DNA of 23,342 nucleotides from an uncultured Oscillospiraceae bacterium. GTDB taxonomy: Bacteria; Bacillota; Clostridia; Oscillospirales; Oscillospiraceae. Position numbers and translations under genes: made by a program. The stretch is taken from positions 1-23,342 of the forward strand of contig CAADUW010000138.1 of assembly GCA_900752285.1 (NCBI GenBank), given 5' to 3'. Below are positions 7,269-15,605 of the stretch, piece by piece. The notes under the pieces are model-generated. The model had not been told where the DNA came from. It did no database searches and saw only the letters and a list, made by a program, of their open reading frames with translations. The number at the start of each line of letters is the position of its first letter. The first letter of the stretch is position 1.

Positions 7269-7520
7269 ATGACGGATTATATTACATTCCGCTCGGTGAC
7301 CTTCGCACAGCGGGGAGAGCGGGTGCTGCTGGGGGCTGGGATACGCTGCGTCCTACGCCGGACACCCAGATGGATGGAGGCTCAGGGCTGCGGTTACTGT
7401 CTCCGGCTTTCGGAGAATCGGATGGAGGAGGCGCTGGTGCTTCTGCGGGAAAACGGAATTGCATGGCAGCGGATTTACCACGGAAGACCCGATGGGACCC
7501 TGGAGGAGAGAACGCTATGA
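7269..7520 (+). CDS. DUF3343 small cysteine protein, putative sulfur/selenium carrier
   Basis: An 83-residue protein of the DUF3343 type, a family annotated as putative Se/S carrier-like and often found beside class-V aminotransferase/cysteine desulfurase genes. A C-G-Y-C pair (residues 41-44) follows the strand around C27 and is the likely sulfur-handling site, but function is not shown experimentally as far as I know. The start ATG at 7269 has GGGAGGGG about 10 bases upstream. Its stop overlaps the ATG of the PLP enzyme in an ATGA junction, which supports a donor-carrier partnership. No promoter is clear between the upstream terminator and this gene. Confidence 0.8.
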   Translation: MTDYITFRSVTFAQRGERVLLGAGIRCVLRRTPRWMEAQGCGYCLRLSENRMEEALVLLRENGIAWQRIYHGRPDGTLEERTL

Positions 7521-8626
7521 TCTATCTGGACAGCGGCGCTACCTCCTTCCCCAGACCTGCCGGGGTGATCCGGGCGGTGGACAGCGCCCTCAGAACCTGT
7601 GCGAACCCCGGGCGGGGCGGCTACCCGGCGTCGGAATTGGCATCCCGGTTGGTATTCCGGTGCCGGGAGCGGGCGGCGGCGCTTTTCGACTGCCGTCCCG
7701 AGCAGGTGGTGCTGACGGGAAGCTGCACCCATGGGCTGAACCTTGCCATCGGGAGCGTGCTCAAACCCGGCGGCACCGCAGCCGTTTCCGGCTTTGAGCA
7801 CAACGCGGTCATGCGCCCGCTGTACGCCCGGGATGTGCGGGTGAAGGTCTGCGGGCGGCGGCTTTTTGACCGGGAGAATACGCTGGAGGAATTTCACGAG
7901 GCGCTTCAGGCAGGGGTGGACGCGGCGGTGTTTACCCATGTGTCCAATGTGTTCGGGTATATCCTGCCGGTGGAGGAAATGGCGGCGATGTGCCGGGAAA
8001 AGGGGGTTCCCTTTATTGTGGATGCTGCCCAGTCCGCCGGAACGCTGCCGCTCTCTCTTACGGGGCTGGGGGCGGATTTTATTGCCATGCCGGGGCACAA
8101 GGGCCTTCTGGGTCCCCAGGGAACGGGATTGCTGCTGTGTGCCGGGGAGGCCCGGCCCCTCCTTTACGGGGGTACGGGCAGTCAGTCCCTGCTGAAAACC
8201 ATGCCGGAGGAGCTTCCGGAACGGCTGGAGCCGGGCACGGTGAATGTGCCCGGGGCGGCGGGCCTGCTGGCGGGCATGGAGACGGTGGGCAGAATCGGGC
8301 AGGCTAATCTGGCGCGCCGGGAGTGCCGGCTTGCGAAGCAGTGCGCCGAGGGGCTGGAAGCGCTGGGCTATAGGGTGTTCCGGGGCCAGCCGCAGGCGGG
8401 GACGGTTTCCTTTCAGGGCGGCTTTGACTGCGAGGAAGGCGCACAGCGGCTTGCCGGGATGGGGATCGCCGTCCGGGCGGGACTTCACTGCGCACCGCTG
8501 GCCCATGAAAGTGCCGGTACGGTGGACACGGGCACCATCCGCGTCAGCTTCGGCTGGAACAGCACCGAGGGGGACTGCCGGGCCTTCCTGCGGGCAGCAG
8601 AAATTCTGCGGCGATTTGACGGCTGA
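7517..8626 (+). CDS. Class V aminotransferase-fold enzyme, cysteine desulfurase-like
   Basis: A 369-residue PLP-dependent enzyme of the cysteine desulfurase/selenocysteine lyase group. It shows IYLDSGATSFPRP at the N-terminus, a THGLNLAI cofactor-binding loop, VDAAQSAG, and the PLP lysine K195 in MPGHKGLLGPQG. A cysteine in RAGLHCAPLAHES (C325) matches the catalytic Cys of desulfurases, which takes sulfur from L-cysteine as a persulfide. It is shorter than NifS/IscS and closer to the stand-alone EF2568-like family. The ATG at 7517 has GGAGGAGAG about 8 bases upstream and overlaps the DUF3343 stop; an in-frame upstream extension was rejected. The likely acceptor is the DUF3343 protein; the final sulfur target is unknown. 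Confidence 0.9.
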   Translation: MIYLDSGATSFPRPAGVIRAVDSALRTCANPGRGGYPASELASRLVFRCRERAAALFDCRPEQVVLTGSCTHGLNLAIGSVLKPGGTAAVSGFEHNAVMRPLYARDVRVKVCGRRLFDRENTLEEFHEALQAGVDAAVFTHVSNVFGYILPVEEMAAMCREKGVPFIVDAAQSAGTLPLSLTGLGADFIAMPGHKGLLGPQGTGLLLCAGEARPLLYGGTGSQSLLKTMPEELPERLEPGTVNVPGAAGLLAGMETVGRIGQANLARRECRLAKQCAEGLEALGYRVFRGQPQAGTVSFQGGFDCEEGAQRLAGMGIAVRAGLHCAPLAHESAGTVDTGTIRVSFGWNSTEGDCRAFLRAAEILRRFDG

Positions 8627-8647
8627 CGGGACCTTGAATTCCGCTGT

Positions 8648-8692
8648 GCAGGTTCCTCCGATATGCCTCTGCGGAGGAACCGCAGAGCCTGC
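8648..8692 (+). promoter_or_regulatory. Two mutually exclusive hairpins downstream of the desulfurase-like gene
   Basis: GGTTCCTCCG (8651-8660) pairs perfectly with CGGAGGAACC (8672-8681). Alternatively CTCTGCGG (8667-8674) pairs with CCGCAGAG (8680-8687), closed by GCAGG (8648-8652) with CCTGC (8688-8692). The two folds share bases and cannot coexist. No T-run follows, so it is not a classic terminator. It lies 22 bases after the stop codon and 88 bases upstream of the cdaA promoter -35. The rest of the 8627-8886 gap holds that promoter and three CCAAT boxes (8712, 8722, 8735). Confidence 0.5.
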
Positions 8693-8780
8693 AATTGTCC
8701 GCATCCCGCCGCCAATTTGCGCCAATATCGATTTCCAATTTGTGTCTGGGAAGGAAAATGATTTTTATGCAGAATATCTC

Positions 8781-8809
8781 TTGCCATCGGCCGGGGAATC
8801 CGCTATAAT
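8781..8809 (+). promoter_or_regulatory. Sigma-A promoter of the cdaA-cdaR operon
   Basis: TTGCCA (8781-8786), a 17-base spacer and a perfect TATAAT (8804-8809) stand 77 bases upstream of the cdaA ATG. No recognisable c-di-AMP (ydaO-type) riboswitch lies in the leader. Confidence 0.8.
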
Positions 8810-8886
8810 AGAGCAGAAAATAGGCTAGTATACCATAGCGTCGTGTGCGCTGTGAAAAAGTTGACATAAAAGAGGTTTCAAAACGT

Positions 8887-9762
8887 ATGATGGAGGCAAT
8901 TCATAGTTTATTGCAGCAGATCAGCAGAATGCAATGGTCGGATTATCTGGATATTGCCGTTGTCGCGTTTCTGATCTATAAGCTGCTTCCCCTGCTCCGC
9001 GCACCCGGAACGGTGCGGATTGCCCGGGCGGTGGTGGCAGTGCTGGCGGTGGCCGGTCTGGCGGCGGTTCTGCGGCTGCATACCCTGAGCTTTATCCTGA
9101 ATCAGTTTATGGCGGTAGGACTTCTGGCACTGGTCATTCTGTTCCAGCCGGAGCTGCGGCGGATGCTGGACAGACTGGGCAGTGTGAAGCTGCGTGCGCT
9201 GTTCGGCTCCAATAAGCCGGTGCAGGATTTGGATGGCGTGATCGCCCAGACGGTCATGGCCTGCGAGATTATGAGCCGGGAGAAGGTGGGCGCGCTCATC
9301 GTTTTTGCCCGGGAAGCCCGGCTGGAGGACTATATCAAAACCGGAACGCCCATTGACGGGCAGGTGACGGAACAGCTGATCCGAAATATTTTCTTCGTCA
9401 AGGCGCCCCTGCACGACGGCGCGCTGGTGGTTCGGGACGGCAGAATCGCGGCGGCAGGCTGCGTGCTGCCCCTGTCGGACAGCAACCATCTGAGTGCGGA
9501 CCTGGGCACCCGCCATCGGGCGGGCGTCGGCATGAGCGAGGTTTCCGACAGTGTGGTGGTCATTGTTTCCGAGGAAACGGGAACCATTTCCGTTGCGGTG
9601 GGCGGCATGCTCAAGCGGCATCTGGCTCCCCAGACGCTGGAAAAGCTTCTGCACAACGAGTTGTGCCCCAAGGAAGAACCGGACACGGAGAAAGCCCTTG
9701 CCCAGCGGCTGAAAAAGAGTCTGCAAAAGGCGGAAAGGGAGGCAAAGACCCGTGAAAAATAA
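8887..9762 (+). CDS. cdaA: Diadenylate cyclase CdaA
   Basis: A membrane-anchored enzyme making c-di-AMP from two ATP molecules; in Bacillota this messenger controls potassium uptake, osmolyte transport and cell-wall homeostasis. The 291-residue protein has three N-terminal membrane helices (roughly residues 13-85) followed by a DisA_N cyclase domain. The catalytic D-G-A is at residues 177-179 (PLHDGALVVRDG) and R-H-R at 209-211 (LGTRHRAGVGMSE). A charged Lys/Glu-rich tail makes it slightly longer than usual. The ATG at 8887 has AGAGG 11 bases upstream; a second ATG follows immediately, and an in-frame GTG lies 14 codons upstream. It overlaps cdaR by 11 bases, as expected for the enzyme-regulator pair. 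Confidence 0.96.
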   Translation: MMEAIHSLLQQISRMQWSDYLDIAVVAFLIYKLLPLLRAPGTVRIARAVVAVLAVAGLAAVLRLHTLSFILNQFMAVGLLALVILFQPELRRMLDRLGSVKLRALFGSNKPVQDLDGVIAQTVMACEIMSREKVGALIVFAREARLEDYIKTGTPIDGQVTEQLIRNIFFVKAPLHDGALVVRDGRIAAAGCVLPLSDSNHLSADLGTRHRAGVGMSEVSDSVVVIVSEETGTISVAVGGMLKRHLAPQTLEKLLHNELCPKEEPDTEKALAQRLKKSLQKAEREAKTREK

Positions 9763-10987
9763 AATTGGCTATGCGGCTATGTCCGTAGTAATTGCGTTTG
9801 CCCTGTGGCTGTATGTCATTACCTCAGTCAGCCCCGGCTCGGAGGAGACTTATGACAATATCCCGGTGGTTTTCAGCGGAGAAACCGTGCTCCAGCAGGA
9901 CCGGGGGCTGATGGTGACCAGTATTTCCTCGGATACGGTGGCGGTGAAGCTTTCCGGAAACCGATCGGATCTGGCACAGGTGAACCGGGGCAATATTACG
10001 GTGAAGGCAGACCTTTCCAAGATCTATGAGCCGGGGACCCGGCTTCAGCTGGATTATACCGTTTCCTTCCCGGGAAACCTTGCCAATAATGCGTTTGTCA
10101 TTGAGTCCAAAAATCCTGGCTACCTCTATGTGACCGTAGAACGCCGGGTCACCAGGGAGGTGCCCGTAGAGGTCCAGTGGACAGGCTCTGCCCCGGAGGG
10201 GTATATGTCCGACCGGGAAAACAGCACGCTGGACTATACCACCGTGACCGCGACGGGACCGGAGTCCGTCATGGAGCAGATCGAGAAGGCGGTTATTTCC
10301 GTTGACCTGACGGACCAGCGGGAATCCATCAGCCAGAGCTTCCGCTACACCCTGTGCAATGGGGACGGAGAGCCGGTAGATGCTCAGCTTGTTACCACCA
10401 ATGTGGAGGAGATTCAGCTGGACGTGCGGATTCAGAAGGTTAAGGATATTACCCTTACCTATGGGATCGTGGACGGCGGCGGCGCTACTGCCGCAAACGC
10501 CAAGGTGACCCTCAGCGCGGAATCCGTCCGGGTCTGCGGCAGCGAAATGGCGGTGGATGCACTGGGCGACGAGTTGGTGGTCGGCACCATCAATCTTGCG
10601 GAGCTGACCAAGTCCGGAAGCCTTGTGTTCCCGGTGGTGCTGCCTGAGGGAATTACCAATCTGACGGGAGTTACGGAGGTTACCGCCGCGGTGCAGCTGT
10701 CCGGACTGGCGACCCGGGAGTTTACGCTGGAGCATATTACCAGCGTCAATATTCCGGAGGGCATGACGGTGGAACTGATTACCGAAAAGCTGACGGTAGT
10801 AGTGCGGGGACCGACGGAGCTTATGAACAGGCTGACGGCGGAGGACATCGTGGCTTCCGTGAACTTCGAGGGTGCGGAAACCGGCACGACCACCTTCCGG
10901 GCGGATATTACCTTTGCCGAAGCCTTTGCGGGTGTGGGAGTTCTCCGCGCAGAACCGGTGTCCGCCGTTGTAGCGCCGGCAAAGTAA
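9752..10987 (+). CDS. cdaR: CdaA regulator CdaR (YbbR domain protein)
   Basis: A 411-residue extracytoplasmic protein anchored by one N-terminal helix (roughly residues 5-24, ending LWLYVITSV), followed by several YbbR repeats rich in beta strands, for example VAVKLSGNRSDL and the later VVRGPTELMNRL. Family members bind and modulate CdaA from outside the membrane. The GTG at 9752 lies within the last codons of cdaA, with AGGGAGG 9 bases upstream. In many Bacillota glmM follows cdaR; here a gap of 64 bases and yicC follow instead. The gap contains a small perfect hairpin (11014-11032). Confidence 0.93.
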   Translation: MKNKIGYAAMSVVIAFALWLYVITSVSPGSEETYDNIPVVFSGETVLQQDRGLMVTSISSDTVAVKLSGNRSDLAQVNRGNITVKADLSKIYEPGTRLQLDYTVSFPGNLANNAFVIESKNPGYLYVTVERRVTREVPVEVQWTGSAPEGYMSDRENSTLDYTTVTATGPESVMEQIEKAVISVDLTDQRESISQSFRYTLCNGDGEPVDAQLVTTNVEEIQLDVRIQKVKDITLTYGIVDGGGATAANAKVTLSAESVRVCGSEMAVDALGDELVVGTINLAELTKSGSLVFPVVLPEGITNLTGVTEVTAAVQLSGLATREFTLEHITSVNIPEGMTVELITEKLTVVVRGPTELMNRLTAEDIVASVNFEGAETGTTTFRADITFAEAFAGVGVLRAEPVSAVVAPAK

Positions 10988-11013
10988 GGACAGCCCTCTG
11001 AAATCGTTCAAAA

Positions 11014-11032
11014 TCCGCGGCGTAACCGCGGA
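11014..11032 (+). other. Short GC-rich hairpin between cdaR and yicC
   Basis: TCCGCGG and CCGCGGA form a perfect 7-base stem around a 5-base loop. No T-run follows, so it may be an RNA-processing or stability element rather than a terminator. Confidence 0.45.
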
Positions 11033-11051
11033 AGAAAAGGGGATAATCACC

Positions 11052-11930
11052 ATGGTGAAAAGTATGACCGGCTACGGCAGAGCCGTAGAGACGGTAAACG
11101 GGCGGGAATTCACGGTAGAAGTGCGCAGCGTCAACAACCGGTATCTGGACTGCACCGTAAAGCTTCCCCGCAGCCTGTCCTTTGGCGAGGACGCTATGAA
11201 GCAGGCAGTCAAAAATACCGTTTCCCGCGGAAAAGTGGACGTGTATGTCACGGTTCGCAGTGAAGGCGGCACCGAAGGAAAGGTGAGCCTGAACAGCACA
11301 CTGGCCGCCGGTTATGCCGATGCCATGCGACAAATGGCCCGGGAGTTGGGACTGAAGGAAGAGATCAGTCTGGGGCTCATTGCCCGGATGCCGGATGTTT
11401 TCACGGTGGAAAAGCCCGAGGTGGATGAGGCGCAGCTGCTGAAGGATCTCATGACCGTTGCGGAGAAGGCCTTTGCCGGTTACGATGCCATGCGCACCCG
11501 GGAAGGACAGGCGCTGGAAAACGATCTGCGGAGCCGGGGAAAGACCATCCTGTCTCTTGTGGAGCAGGTGGAGGCGGGAAGCCCCCAGACCGTGGCGGAT
11601 TACCGTGCCCGGCTGGAAAACAAGCTGCGGGAGGTTCTCGAAAGCACCTCCATTGATGAAAGCCGGATCCTGACCGAGGCGGCGATCTTTGCCGACAAGG
11701 TGGCGGTAGACGAGGAGACAGTGCGTCTGCGCAGTCATCTGGATCAGATGGACGCCATGCTGACAAACGGCGGCAGCGTGGGCAGAAAACTGGATTTCCT
11801 GCTTCAGGAAATGAACCGGGAGGCCAACACAATCGGCTCCAAGTGCTCCGATGTCCGACTCGCCCGCATCGTGGTGGAAATCAAGGCGGAACTGGAAAAG
11901 ATCCGGGAACAGACCCAGAACATCGAGTAA
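11052..11930 (+). CDS. YicC/YloC family endoribonuclease
   Basis: A 292-residue protein, the normal YicC length. It opens with SMTGYGRA (residues 4-11) and [12 protein letters not shown], and carries the conserved C-terminal DUF1732 segment [16 protein letters not shown] (from about residue 249) with a final [13 protein letters not shown]. YicC proteins are described as endoribonucleases acting on RNA in the cytoplasm. The ATG at 11052 has AAGGGG about 9 bases upstream. The order yicC-remA-gmk-rpoZ is the standard Bacillota arrangement (yloC-ylzA-gmk-yloH in Bacillus subtilis), and the next gene begins 10 bases on. Confidence 0.94.
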   Translation: MVKSMTGYGRAVETVNGREFTVEVRSVNNRYLDCTVKLPRSLSFGEDAMKQAVKNTVSRGKVDVYVTVRSEGGTEGKVSLNSTLAAGYADAMRQMARELGLKEEISLGLIARMPDVFTVEKPEVDEAQLLKDLMTVAEKAFAGYDAMRTREGQALENDLRSRGKTILSLVEQVEAGSPQTVADYRARLENKLREVLESTSIDESRILTEAAIFADKVAVDEETVRLRSHLDQMDAMLTNGGSVGRKLDFLLQEMNREANTIGSKCSDVRLARIVVEIKAELEKIREQTQNIE

Positions 11931-11940
11931 GGAGCCGGAA

Positions 11941-12213
11941 ATGAAGCTGCTGAATATTGGCTTTGGCAGTCTGGTGGCATCCAACCGGATCCTTGCGGTG
12001 GTGGCACCGGACTCCGCGCCCATTAAGCGGATGATTCAGGAAGCACGGGACAGAGGCATGCTGATCGATGCCTCCTTCGGCAGAAAAACGGCCGCGGTGC
12101 TTCTGATGGACACGGATCATGTGATTCTGTGCGCCCTGCCTCCGGAGACTCTGGGGCAGCGGCTTGGGGAAGAGAAAGAGGAGGAAGACAACCAATGGCA
12201 GAAGGAAAGCTGA
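11941..12213 (+). CDS. remA: RemA/DUF370 family DNA-binding regulator
   Basis: A 90-residue protein of the DUF370 family. In Bacillus subtilis RemA is a DNA-binding activator of biofilm matrix and osmoprotection genes. The core [15 protein letters not shown] and the segment [18 protein letters not shown] followed by [11 protein letters not shown] are diagnostic. The C-terminal tail is acidic ([10 protein letters not shown]), and its coding sequence supplies the Shine-Dalgarno of gmk. The ATG at 11941 has AAGGAG 6 bases upstream; an in-frame upstream extension has no such signal. It overlaps gmk by 19 bases. The regulon in this organism is unknown. Confidence 0.92.
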   Translation: MKLLNIGFGSLVASNRILAVVAPDSAPIKRMIQEARDRGMLIDASFGRKTAAVLLMDTDHVILCALPPETLGQRLGEEKEEEDNQWQKES

Positions 12214-12740
12214 TCGTTCTTTCCGGCGCTTCCGGTGTGGGAAAGGGCACGGTGCTGCACCGGATGATGAAGATGCGGCGGGGTCTGAGGCTGTCCGTAT
12301 CCGCAACCCCCCGAAAGCCCCGCCCCGGCGAAAAGGATGGCGTGCACTATTACTTCGTAAGTCAGGAACAGTTCCGGAAAATGATTCAGGAGGACGCATT
12401 TCTGGAGTACGACGCCCACATGAATAACTGCTATGGAACCCCATGGAAACAGCTGGAGGAAAAACGGAGTCACGGCCCCGTTATTCTGGACATTGAACCA
12501 AAGGGCGCCCGGGTGGTGAAGGACAAGCTGCCGGATGCCATCCTGGTGTTCATCATGCCCCCGTCCATGGAGGAGCTGGAGACCCGGCTCCGGGGCAGAA
12601 ACGACACGCCGGAGGAACAGATCCGGCTTCGGCTGGAGCGTGCCGTCTGGGAAATGAACCAGAGAAGCTGGTATGACCATGTGGTGGTCAATGACGATGC
12701 GGATCGCTGTGCCGGTGAAATTTTAAGCTTTCTGGACTGA
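12195..12740 (+). CDS. gmk: Guanylate kinase
   Basis: Phosphorylates GMP to GDP with ATP in the cytoplasm. The 181-residue protein is a little shorter than typical (about 200). The P-loop GASGVGKGT (residues 11-19) has Ala where Pro is common. [19 protein letters not shown] is the GMP-binding segment, followed by [17 protein letters not shown] and the lid/adenine region [15 protein letters not shown]. The ATG at 12195 has GAGGAGG 10 bases upstream, located inside remA, so expression is probably coupled. Between gmk and rpoZ lies an 87-base gap with a small hairpin (12771-12787) and a later T-rich run. Confidence 0.95.
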   Translation: MAEGKLIVLSGASGVGKGTVLHRMMKMRRGLRLSVSATPRKPRPGEKDGVHYYFVSQEQFRKMIQEDAFLEYDAHMNNCYGTPWKQLEEKRSHGPVILDIEPKGARVVKDKLPDAILVFIMPPSMEELETRLRGRNDTPEEQIRLRLERAVWEMNQRSWYDHVVVNDDADRCAGEILSFLD

Positions 12741-12770
12741 TTTTCAGAATATCCTGTAAATTGCGCGGAT

Positions 12771-12787
12771 GCCGGTCCAATACCGGC
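12771..12787 (+). other. Small hairpin between gmk and rpoZ
   Basis: GCCGGT and ACCGGC form a 6-base stem with a CCAAT loop. A T-rich run (12803-12814) follows only 15 bases later and is interrupted, so this is at best a weak attenuator and not a standard terminator. Confidence 0.35.
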
Positions 12788-12827
12788 TCCAGTAATGATA
12801 GATTTTTTCTTTTTGGAGGTTTTTATT

Positions 12828-13031
12828 ATGCTGTATCCCCCTGTTGCGGAACTGCTGAAGAAGGTTGACAGCCGTTATCTGCTGGTGAACGTGGTGGCAA
12901 AGCGTGCCCGCCAGATCGCCGCGGAAGCCGAGGAGCTTCACGAGGAGCTGCCCGAGAAGCCTGTGACCCTCGCCATCCGGGAGGTCGCCGACGGCGAACT
13001 GTCCGGTTCTCTGAAGGACGAATACAAGTAA
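12828..13031 (+). CDS. rpoZ: DNA-directed RNA polymerase omega subunit
   Basis: A 67-residue omega subunit that helps assemble and stabilise RNA polymerase by binding the beta-prime subunit. The segments DSRYLLVNVVAKRARQIA (residues 15-32) and KPVTLAIREVADGEL are characteristic. It is short but within the range seen in Clostridia. The ATG at 12828 has GGAGG 8 bases upstream. It lies between gmk and priA, as in most Bacillota, but coaBC, which often sits in this interval, is absent here. Confidence 0.92.
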   Translation: MLYPPVAELLKKVDSRYLLVNVVAKRARQIAAEAEELHEELPEKPVTLAIREVADGELSGSLKDEYK

Positions 13032-13144
13032 ACGAAGGAATGGGCAGGGTGGTTCGGGACCCTGTTTGCGGAGAGCCGCTGGGTATCCGAACACCCGTGC
13101 CAAAGTAAAATCAGCTGCTGCCCACCGGAAAGGAGTGTCGTCCC

Positions 13145-15592
13145 ATGATTGCGAAAATTGCGGTTGAGGCGGCGTCCTTTGCCATTGATAAGCCCTATTC
13201 CTACCGGATCCCGGAGGGAATGGAGCTGCGTCCCGGAAGCCGGGTCCGAGTGGGCTTTGGGCGGGGGAACCGCACAACGGAAGGCGTGGTACTGGCGCTG
13301 GAGGACGGTGAGGAAACCGGACTCAAAACGGTAGAGGCGTCTCTGGACGAGACTCCTCTGCTGACGGACCGTCAGCTTCGGCTGGCGGCTTTTCTCCGGG
13401 AGCGGTATTTCTGTACCTTCTTTGACGCGGCGCGGGTCATGCTCCCGGCCGGAGCGTGGTTTCGCGTCCGCAGTTCCTTTTCCCTGACCGGGGACAGAAG
13501 CTGGACGGAAAAGAAGCTTCGAAAGCCCGGGGCACAGGAGATCCTGCAAAAACTAAGCTCCCTCGGCGATACGGCGGACAGCGGACAGCTGACTGCGGTG
13601 ATTCCGGACACGGAACAGCTGAGCGGGGTCCTTTCCTACCTGATGCAGAAAAAGTGGATCACCGGCGAGAAGGAGTTTATTCAGAAGGCTTCCGACAAAA
13701 CCGAAAAAGTGGCGGCGCTTGCCGTGTCCCCGGAGGAGGCCATGCAGTTTGCCGCTTCCCGCCCTCGCTCTGCCGCCATGCAGAAAAGTGTGCTGGAGAT
13801 GCTCTGCGGCGTCGGCTCTGCTGCCGTGAAGGACATCCTTTACTATACGGGGGCGTCCGCTGCTACGGTGAACCGGCTGGAAAAGCTGGGGTACGTAGCG
13901 CTTACCCGGCGGGCGGTGCTGCGGTGCAGCGAGATCAAACCCGCGAAGCTGGACGGCCCCCTGATCCTTAATGAAGAACAGACCCGGTGTCTGGAAGGAC
14001 TCCGGGCGCAGATGGAAAAACCGGATCCCGGAACGGCACTGCTTTACGGGGTGACCGGCTCCGGGAAAACCTCGGTTTATATCAAGCTCATTCAGACGTG
14101 TCTGGATCGGGGTAAAAGCGCCCTGCTGCTGGTGCCGGAAATTGCACTGACTCCCCAGCTTCTGGGTTTGCTGACCGCATGGTTCGGACATCTGGTGGCG
14201 GTGCTCCACAGCAGTCTCAGCGCGGGGGAACGGTACGACCAGTGGAACCGGGTTCGCCGGGGAGAAGCACGGGTCGTGGTGGGAACCCGCTCCGCGGTGT
14301 TTGCGCCTGCGGAAAACCTGGGGCTGATTATTCTGGACGAGGAGCACGAGCATTCCTACAAATCGGAAATGAGTCCCCGGTACAGTGCCCGGGAGGTGGC
14401 TCAGTGGCGGGGAGTAAAGGAGCATGTCCTTGTGCTTCTTGGCTCGGCAACGCCGTCCATTGAGTCCATGTACCATGCAAGACAGGGGGACTACAGCCTG
14501 TTTACCCTCCGCCGCCGGTTCAATGGCAGGGAGCTGCCCCAGGTTCAGATTGTGGACATGGGCACCGAGCTGCGGCAGGGAAACGACACCTCCCTGAGCT
14601 ATGACCTGCGGGAGGGACTGCTGGAAACCAAAGCGGCAGGAAAGCAGGCAATTCTCCTGCTGAACCGCCGGGGCGCGTCCCGGGCGCTGGTCTGCGTCGA
14701 TTGCGGGGAAGCACCGGAGTGCCCCCGGTGCAGCATCCGCATGACTTACCACAGTGCCAATCACCGGCTGATGTGCCACTACTGCGGCTATTCCCAACCG
14801 GCACCGGCCCGCTGCCCCAAGTGCGGCGGCCCCCTGAAAGCCATGGGAACCGGTACCCAGAAGGTGCAGCAGGAGCTGAGCGAGCTGTTTCCGGACATGC
14901 AGACCCGGCGGATGGATGCGGATACGGTCAGCGCCGTCAATACCCACGAAAAACTGCTGTCGGAATTCCAGTCCGGAGACGATACGGTGCTGGTGGGTAC
15001 CCAGATGGTGGCAAAGGGGCTGAACCTGCCCCGGGTCACGCTGGTGGGGGTGCTGGATGCGGATATGAGCCTGTACACCGGCGGCTATCGGGCGGGGGAG
15101 ACGACCTTTGACCTGATCACCCAGGTGGTGGGCAGAGCGGGACGGGGGGATACTCCCGGACGGGCCATTCTGCAAACCATGTCCCCGGAGCACACGGTGC
15201 TCCGACTGGCGGCGGAGCAGGACTATGACAGCTTCTACGAGCTGGAGCTTCAGCTGCGCCGGGTGCAGAATGCGCCGCCCTTTGCAGATTTTGCTCTTGT
15301 GACCTTTCAGGGAGAGGAAGAAACTCAGGTTCTGCGCTGCGCGGTAAAATTCCGGGACAGCCTGCTGGACTGCCTGAGACAGCCGGAATATGCCGGAGAA
15401 ACCGTCCGGTGTCTGGGGCCCGCACCCTGCCCGGTTCCGAAAATCAATTACCATTTCCGCTACCGGCTGACGGTAAACTGCCGGATGAACCGAAATCTGC
15501 GATGGCTGCTGGCTTGTCTGCTGCGGCAGTTCGGTGCCGACAAGACAAGCCGTGGTGTGACTGCCTTTGTGGATGTAAACGGATTTGAATAA
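13145..15592 (+). CDS. priA: Primosomal protein N', replication restart helicase PriA
   Basis: An 815-residue 3'-to-5' helicase that recognises stalled or collapsed forks and reloads the replisome. The N-terminal DNA-binding domain opens with IAKIAVEAASFAIDKPYSYRIP. Walker A GVTGSGKTS is at residues 302-310 and Walker B D-E-E-H at 398-401. Eight zinc-binding cysteines follow (C517, C520, C526, C529, C544, C547, C557, C560), inserted in the second helicase lobe. The C-terminal helicase motifs are GTQMVAKGLNLP and QVVGRAGRG. Length and domain order are complete. The ATG at 13145 has AAAGGAG 9 bases upstream. It starts the run of genes continuing to rsgA, with def 13 bases downstream. Confidence 0.97.
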   Translation: MIAKIAVEAASFAIDKPYSYRIPEGMELRPGSRVRVGFGRGNRTTEGVVLALEDGEETGLKTVEASLDETPLLTDRQLRLAAFLRERYFCTFFDAARVMLPAGAWFRVRSSFSLTGDRSWTEKKLRKPGAQEILQKLSSLGDTADSGQLTAVIPDTEQLSGVLSYLMQKKWITGEKEFIQKASDKTEKVAALAVSPEEAMQFAASRPRSAAMQKSVLEMLCGVGSAAVKDILYYTGASAATVNRLEKLGYVALTRRAVLRCSEIKPAKLDGPLILNEEQTRCLEGLRAQMEKPDPGTALLYGVTGSGKTSVYIKLIQTCLDRGKSALLLVPEIALTPQLLGLLTAWFGHLVAVLHSSLSAGERYDQWNRVRRGEARVVVGTRSAVFAPAENLGLIILDEEHEHSYKSEMSPRYSAREVAQWRGVKEHVLVLLGSATPSIESMYHARQGDYSLFTLRRRFNGRELPQVQIVDMGTELRQGNDTSLSYDLREGLLETKAAGKQAILLLNRRGASRALVCVDCGEAPECPRCSIRMTYHSANHRLMCHYCGYSQPAPARCPKCGGPLKAMGTGTQKVQQELSELFPDMQTRRMDADTVSAVNTHEKLLSEFQSGDDTVLVGTQMVAKGLNLPRVTLVGVLDADMSLYTGGYRAGETTFDLITQVVGRAGRGDTPGRAILQTMSPEHTVLRLAAEQDYDSFYELELQLRRVQNAPPFADFALVTFQGEEETQVLRCAVKFRDSLLDCLRQPEYAGETVRCLGPAPCPVPKINYHFRYRLTVNCRMNRNLRWLLACLLRQFGADKTSRGVTAFVDVNGFE

Positions 15593-15605
15593 GGAGAAAG
15601 AAACT

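Noticed and set aside
8712..8742. Three CCAAT boxes (8712, 8722, 8735), two within a repeated CCAATTTG, as an operator array
   Set aside because: Spacing is irregular and the words are short; chance occurrence in an AT-rich spacer cannot be excluded, so no operator is claimed.
8861..8889. TTGACA at 8861 as a second cdaA promoter
   Set aside because: There is no -10 at a suitable distance before the coding region, whereas TTGCCA-17-TATAAT at 8781-8809 is a much better match.
13041..13064. GGGTGGTTCGGGACCC, reminiscent of the T-box antiterminator motif
   Set aside because: It lacks the conserved ACCGCG part, a stem I specifier loop and a terminator, and priA is not a T-box-regulated gene type.
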